NCBI GenBank assembly: GCA_028565635.1
Contig: JAOXYB010059801.1
Coordinates: 1-10,798 of the forward strand
Direction: 5' to 3'
From: Phoronis ovalis
Lineage: Eukaryota > Phoronida > Phoronidae
Length of the DNA: 10,798 nucleotides
Within the stretch, counting starts at the first letter, position 1; each line of letters opens with the position of its first letter. The position numbers and the translations under genes are program-made. This document shows positions 7,809-10,798 of this stretch, one piece after another. Below the pieces are notes generated by a model that saw nothing but the letters and a program-made list of their open reading frames with translations, ran no database searches and was not told the DNA's origin.

Positions 7809-8010
7809 TATATATTGGAATATCACCTGAACTGAGTAACTCAGTTAGCACTAATTAATACGATGCAATATAGTGTCATGATCCTAAATAAATGCGACAC
7901 ATATACAGAAAATATATTTAAAAAAGAAATATTTGTGTCGATCAAAATTGTGCATTTTATAGTATGTACAGTTCATGTCTTGCTTACGAGAAACATGCAT
8001 ATTAAAATTA

Positions 8011-8210
8011 TCAATCCCCCATCAAAACCTTTTGCACTATTTCTTTAAAGTATATTTCATTGAAATAAAATACACGCCAAGGATCTAGATTTCCGTAACC
8101 AGTAGCTTCATCATGATGGCCATGCATTGTAGACATGTGTCGCATTATTTCCCGCATGACAGTGATATTTGAAACTTTTTGTCGCAGTTCCTTATTTGGT
8201 ACCTGTTTTC
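8011..8210 (-). CDS. Subtilase terminal exon
   Basis: On the minus strand the acceptor is tttttttag and the exon begins at 8210. The bases ga complete Gly491, then 65 codons run to TGA at 8013-8011. It begins KQVPNKELRQ, which fits the helix after the serine motif, and carries ATGYGNLDPWRVF, the C-terminal signature of S8 catalytic domains. The tail FKEIVQKVLMGD follows directly, so there is no extra C-terminal domain. Confidence 0.88.
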
Positions 8211-10412
8211 CTAAAAAAATAGAATCGACTCTAACGACAGTTTTATGTTTTCTACACACACACACACATACAAACACACACACATATGGCACTCGTGAAT
8301 ATTCACATTAAATATATTTGTAATTAAAAACGTTTATTCGTTAGATAATATACAAAACAAAATGTCAGCCCTGTATAATCAATCATGCCCAAGGCATTGT
8401 ATGTATGTAGGTAGTATATCTATAAAACACACCGAGGTGCTCGAACAGAGCCATGATATACAGTATATACAATAAAGGATAGGATAGTTATTTCGCAGTG
8501 ATGAGATCCACTTAAGGTAAACCCTGGTGGTGAAACAGTGTACGCTACTAAACAAATATTAGCACAAATTTACTCAGATAAAGTCCATTTTGATTTCTAG
8601 CATTGAACCTAAAAATATAGCTTTGGACGCATACAAGTGTACCTGTTGTTGTTATTCCAGATGGCGACATTCTCTGTGCAGCCAGGAGAATCAAAGCGGC
8701 AGTTCCAGCTACAAACGGTGCGGCCGCAGACGTACCTCCAAACGGGTAAACCATCTTACCGCTTGAATCACTGGGAAAAGCAGCCCAGATATCTTCACTG
8801 GGTGCCAAGAAATCAATCTCTCGGCCTATCGGAGAGAACTTGGCGGGATGACCATTACAATCATGGCCACCAACACATATTACATCACCGAAGCGACCTA
8901 TAAATTATGGACAAAAAATTGAAACAACTTTAATTTTATTCCCTTGTAAAGACAATTCTTAAAAAATTCTAGAGCTTGTCTATGAATGACGCATGTATTC
9001 AAGTTCATATGAATATATAATACTAACCATGTTTTACTAGTTTACCTGCGTGACAAAGGAAATAATGTTTTCTTGGTGAATCATTTATCGTCCAAAATAA
9101 ATAATTGCAACTTAAACACAGACAACTGGAAAGTAATTAGCTGCAAAACATTTAATAATATAAACTGCTAACTTTTTTAATTGTTATAAGTTTTACCTGG
9201 GAATGATATGTTTGTTGCTCGACGCCTTCCCTCGTTGCTGGCAGCGCAAACTACGATCTTCCCTTTTTTGTTTGCACGGCATATAGCCTTTCTAAGATCT
9301 AGGTTTGCTTCCTTATAGCCAACCGAAGTCGAAATGATATCCACCTTGAAAGAACCTTTCTTTTCCTCGTCAATAAGCCAATTAACTGCATTCGCCATCC
9401 ATTGTGGTTTAGACCTGCCAGTTGAAGTTACTATTTTACACATGATGATATTGACAAAGGGAGCGACGCCAGTTTCTATCATTTGTGGAGGTACATTGGA
9501 ATGTGGGAATTGAGCTTTAAATATACCGCCAGCAGCAACTGACGCACAATGTGTTCCATGACCGTGTCTGTCGATTACGTGATCGCTGCTTTCATACCTC
9601 CAGTCTATATCAGGTTCAGAAGTTGCACCAGACTGACTGATTTCCGTAACAAAATTCTTCACTTCGATGATTCTCTGTTTACCAGTCATCTTATTTATAA
9701 AGGCTTCATGAGGTCTGATACCTGTGTCCAGTATGGCTATTGTAACGTTATCCTCTTCTAGAATTACTTTCCCATTGGAATCTTTTTCTATGTACAGCTT
9801 TCCCATGGGCAGATAAATTAGTTTCATGTCTTGTTCCGATTTCAGTCCGTATAAGTTTCGTCCAAGCGCGTCCAGTTTATCCCAATTTCTTCTCAAATTA
9901 ATATACTTCGTATTCGGTTGCCAGTATAAGTTTTGGGAAGGAACAGCATCAAAATACAAAGCAGAGTCAGAGGCGGGGGCAGGCTGATATACACCACGAC
10001 CACGATTGCTGTATATATTCAAAGAATTAGTCGGCGGGGGGTCTGCTTTGGTTATCTTCGACATATCGTACTCTTTGTTATTTACTTTCATGTTCCCTTT
10101 GGTATACGATACTAACGGTTCCTTGGTGTTCTCTGGTACTAACAGCATTACAAGATGTTTGGAGTCTGATTTCAACTTTGCAACATCAACATCGATGTTT
10201 GGAAAAAGATAAGGAAATATAATCGTCACAGGGCATTGGGTTGCATTGGCGATGTTATTTACTACGTCTATGAATAACTCATCATCATCATCAACGAATG
10301 GACACGATATCTCAGCTACCTTGACAGATTTTAAAAGGACTTCGGTAAATGCTTTGTAGCCTGCGTAGTTGCATAGATATTCAGAAGATCCGTCGGCGGA
10401 GATAATGCACAC
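8011..10412 (-). CDS. Subtilisin-like serine protease (peptidase S8), 5' end missing
   Basis: Three exons (10412-9197, 8897-8643, 8210-8011) join in frame through two phase-1 GT-AG introns and give 556 residues, numbered from the first visible codon. Active-site motifs: Asp229 in TIAILDTGIRP, His285 in DRHGHGTHCAS, oxyanion Asn393 in VVCAASNEG, and Ser462 in FGGTSAAAPFVAGTAAL. The C-terminal GYGNLDPWRVF is the familiar end of a subtilase catalytic domain. Residues 1 to about 215 are not recognised. They hold an acidic DDDDE run, two hydrophobic strand-like stretches (PVTIIFPYLF, HLVMLLVPE) and a Pro/Gly-rich linker; I see no signal peptide or membrane segment in this part. The first codon is GTG directly after an acceptor AG, so this is not the true start. 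It is not a proprotein convertase: no P domain follows. The substrate is unknown. Introns argue against bacterial contamination. Confidence 0.92.
8211..8642 (-). other. Subtilase intron, phase 1, with TG repeat near the 3' splice site
   Basis: In the transcript direction it starts gtacac and ends tttttttag. A TG-rich run (8254-8285) lies about 45 bp before the acceptor and ends in a decoy AG. Otherwise nothing is recognised. Confidence 0.85.
8254..8285 (-). repeat. Interrupted CA/TG microsatellite
   Basis: An interrupted (CA)n run on the plus strand is UG-rich in the subtilase transcript. It sits just upstream of the last intron's acceptor. Confidence 0.9.
8643..8897 (-). CDS. Subtilase exon: catalytic serine motif
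   Basis: On the minus strand the acceptor is aatttatag (8900-8898) and the donor is gtacac (8642 downward). The two bases gt complete Gly406 and the exon reads RFGDVICVGGHD, then IDFLAPSEDIWAAF and FGGTSAAAPFVAGTAAL. Ser462 lies in GTSAAAP; most subtilases have GTSMAAP, so the Met is Ala here. It holds 84 codons plus one base. SFP-G-RFGDVICVG across the junction is the usual subtilase SFPA..D.VI.VG context, which confirms the join. Confidence 0.93.
8898..9196 (-). other. Subtilase intron, phase 1
   Basis: It starts gtaaaa and ends aatttatag in the transcript direction. It is AT-rich with no other feature. Confidence 0.9.
9197..10412 (-). CDS. Subtilase exon: N-terminal region and Asp, His and Asn active-site motifs
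   Basis: On the minus strand the exon follows ttactgtag (acceptor bases 10414-10413) and ends at cca-g before donor gtaaaa (9196 downward). It gives 405 full codons and one leftover base. It holds the unrecognised N-terminal region (1 to about 215) and most of the catalytic domain with Asp229, His285 and Asn393. If the next intron is retained, the frame runs only to KTYNN and stops at 9177-9179, giving a protein without the catalytic serine. Confidence 0.92.
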
Positions 10413-10798
10413 CTACAGTAAATTAATTATAACAAATCTTGGACTTGTATTTTAAATAATCATACTGGCTTACTAAGTTCAACAGGCTGGAGAAAAGGTG
10501 TGACTTTGTTAGTCAATGGACCCGATTCATGTAGCATTGCGTATTATAATAGGAGAAATTATGATACACAAGCCCCTATTGTAATAGTGTCGTGTTATCT
10601 TACATAGACGTGTTAGTAAGACTCTATTATAACAGAGTATTTGGCCTCATATGGCATTAGATAGCCAATAGCTGCCAGGGTCTGAAAATAGATCTTGGAC
10701 GCGTATTAATATGTCTTTTTCCTCTTTCTCTTTGTTTTTGCCCCTGGGCAGCTATATGAACATTTCCATTTGAAAGTGGCTTTAATTTCGCACAAAGT
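10413..10798 (-). other. Probable upstream intron of the subtilase gene
   Basis: It ends in a clear acceptor before the first visible exon. I scanned it on the minus strand for an exon or start and found only very short open frames. No TATA box or CpG-rich promoter is evident. Confidence 0.55.

Larger units (their letters stand above)
6301..8010. other. Intergenic region between convergent genes
   Basis: No coding region is supported. A 96-codon open frame at 7444-7734 (plus) has no recognisable motif and overlaps other open frames on the minus strand, so I treat it as chance. The repeats are listed separately. The part next to 8011 is probably the subtilase 3' UTR. Confidence 0.65.

Noticed and set aside
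8637-8903. 88-codon plus-strand frame opposite the subtilase serine exon
   Set aside because: The minus strand carries the catalytic motif with matching splice sites, so this frame is a shadow.
8011-10412. Bacterial or plasmid origin (contamination or recent transfer) of the subtilase
   Set aside because: Two GT-AG introns with matching phase, and intron sequence like that of MOCS1, show that it is a resident eukaryotic gene.

Overview
The window is animal nuclear DNA. It is AT-rich, its coding blocks are cut by GT-AG introns, and it holds simple-sequence tracts. Two protein genes can be read, converging on each other. I see no rRNA, tRNA, CRISPR array or intact transposon. The organism is probably an invertebrate; a mollusc is a guess from overall feel, not something the sequence proves.

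Left part (about 821-5742, plus strand): the molybdenum cofactor gene MOCS1, without its 5' exon(s). Seven exons (821-988, 1454-1686, 2128-2199, 2599-2751, 2885-2995, 3328-3448, 3899 to about 3946/3954) join in frame. They encode 304 residues of the radical-SAM GTP 3',8-cyclase MOCS1A, from the second cysteine of the CxxxCxxC cluster to the C-terminal Gly-Gly and a TGA. A single large exon (4910-5742) encodes the MoaC-like cPMP synthase MOCS1B. As in mammalian MOCS1, the two proteins share one transcription unit and can be fused by splicing around the MOCS1A stop. Here candidate donors only 4 nt apart (3947 and 3951) would decide between an in-frame A-B fusion and a MOCS1A ending in Gly-Gly-stop. 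MOCS1A turns GTP into 3',8-cyclo-7,8-dihydro-GTP and MOCS1B turns that into cyclic pyranopterin monophosphate, the first committed stage of Moco synthesis, so the two products act in sequence.

Middle (5743-8010): no gene seen. It holds the MOCS1 3' UTR with candidate poly(A) signals, an ATT microsatellite, a 40-bp tandem duplication, a decayed family of about six related motifs (6657-7190), a patch of short palindromes (7434-7540), and the probable 3' UTR of the next gene.

Right part (10412 down to 8011, minus strand): an S8-family subtilisin-like serine protease in three exons (10412-9197, 8897-8643, 8210-8011) that splice in frame. It has 556 residues, with a complete Asp/His/Asn/Ser set of active-site motifs. 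About 215 residues of unrecognised sequence precede the catalytic domain. The first exon opens at a splice acceptor, so the true N-terminus lies upstream, probably beyond the window. No functional link between the two genes is evident; they look like ordinary convergent neighbours.
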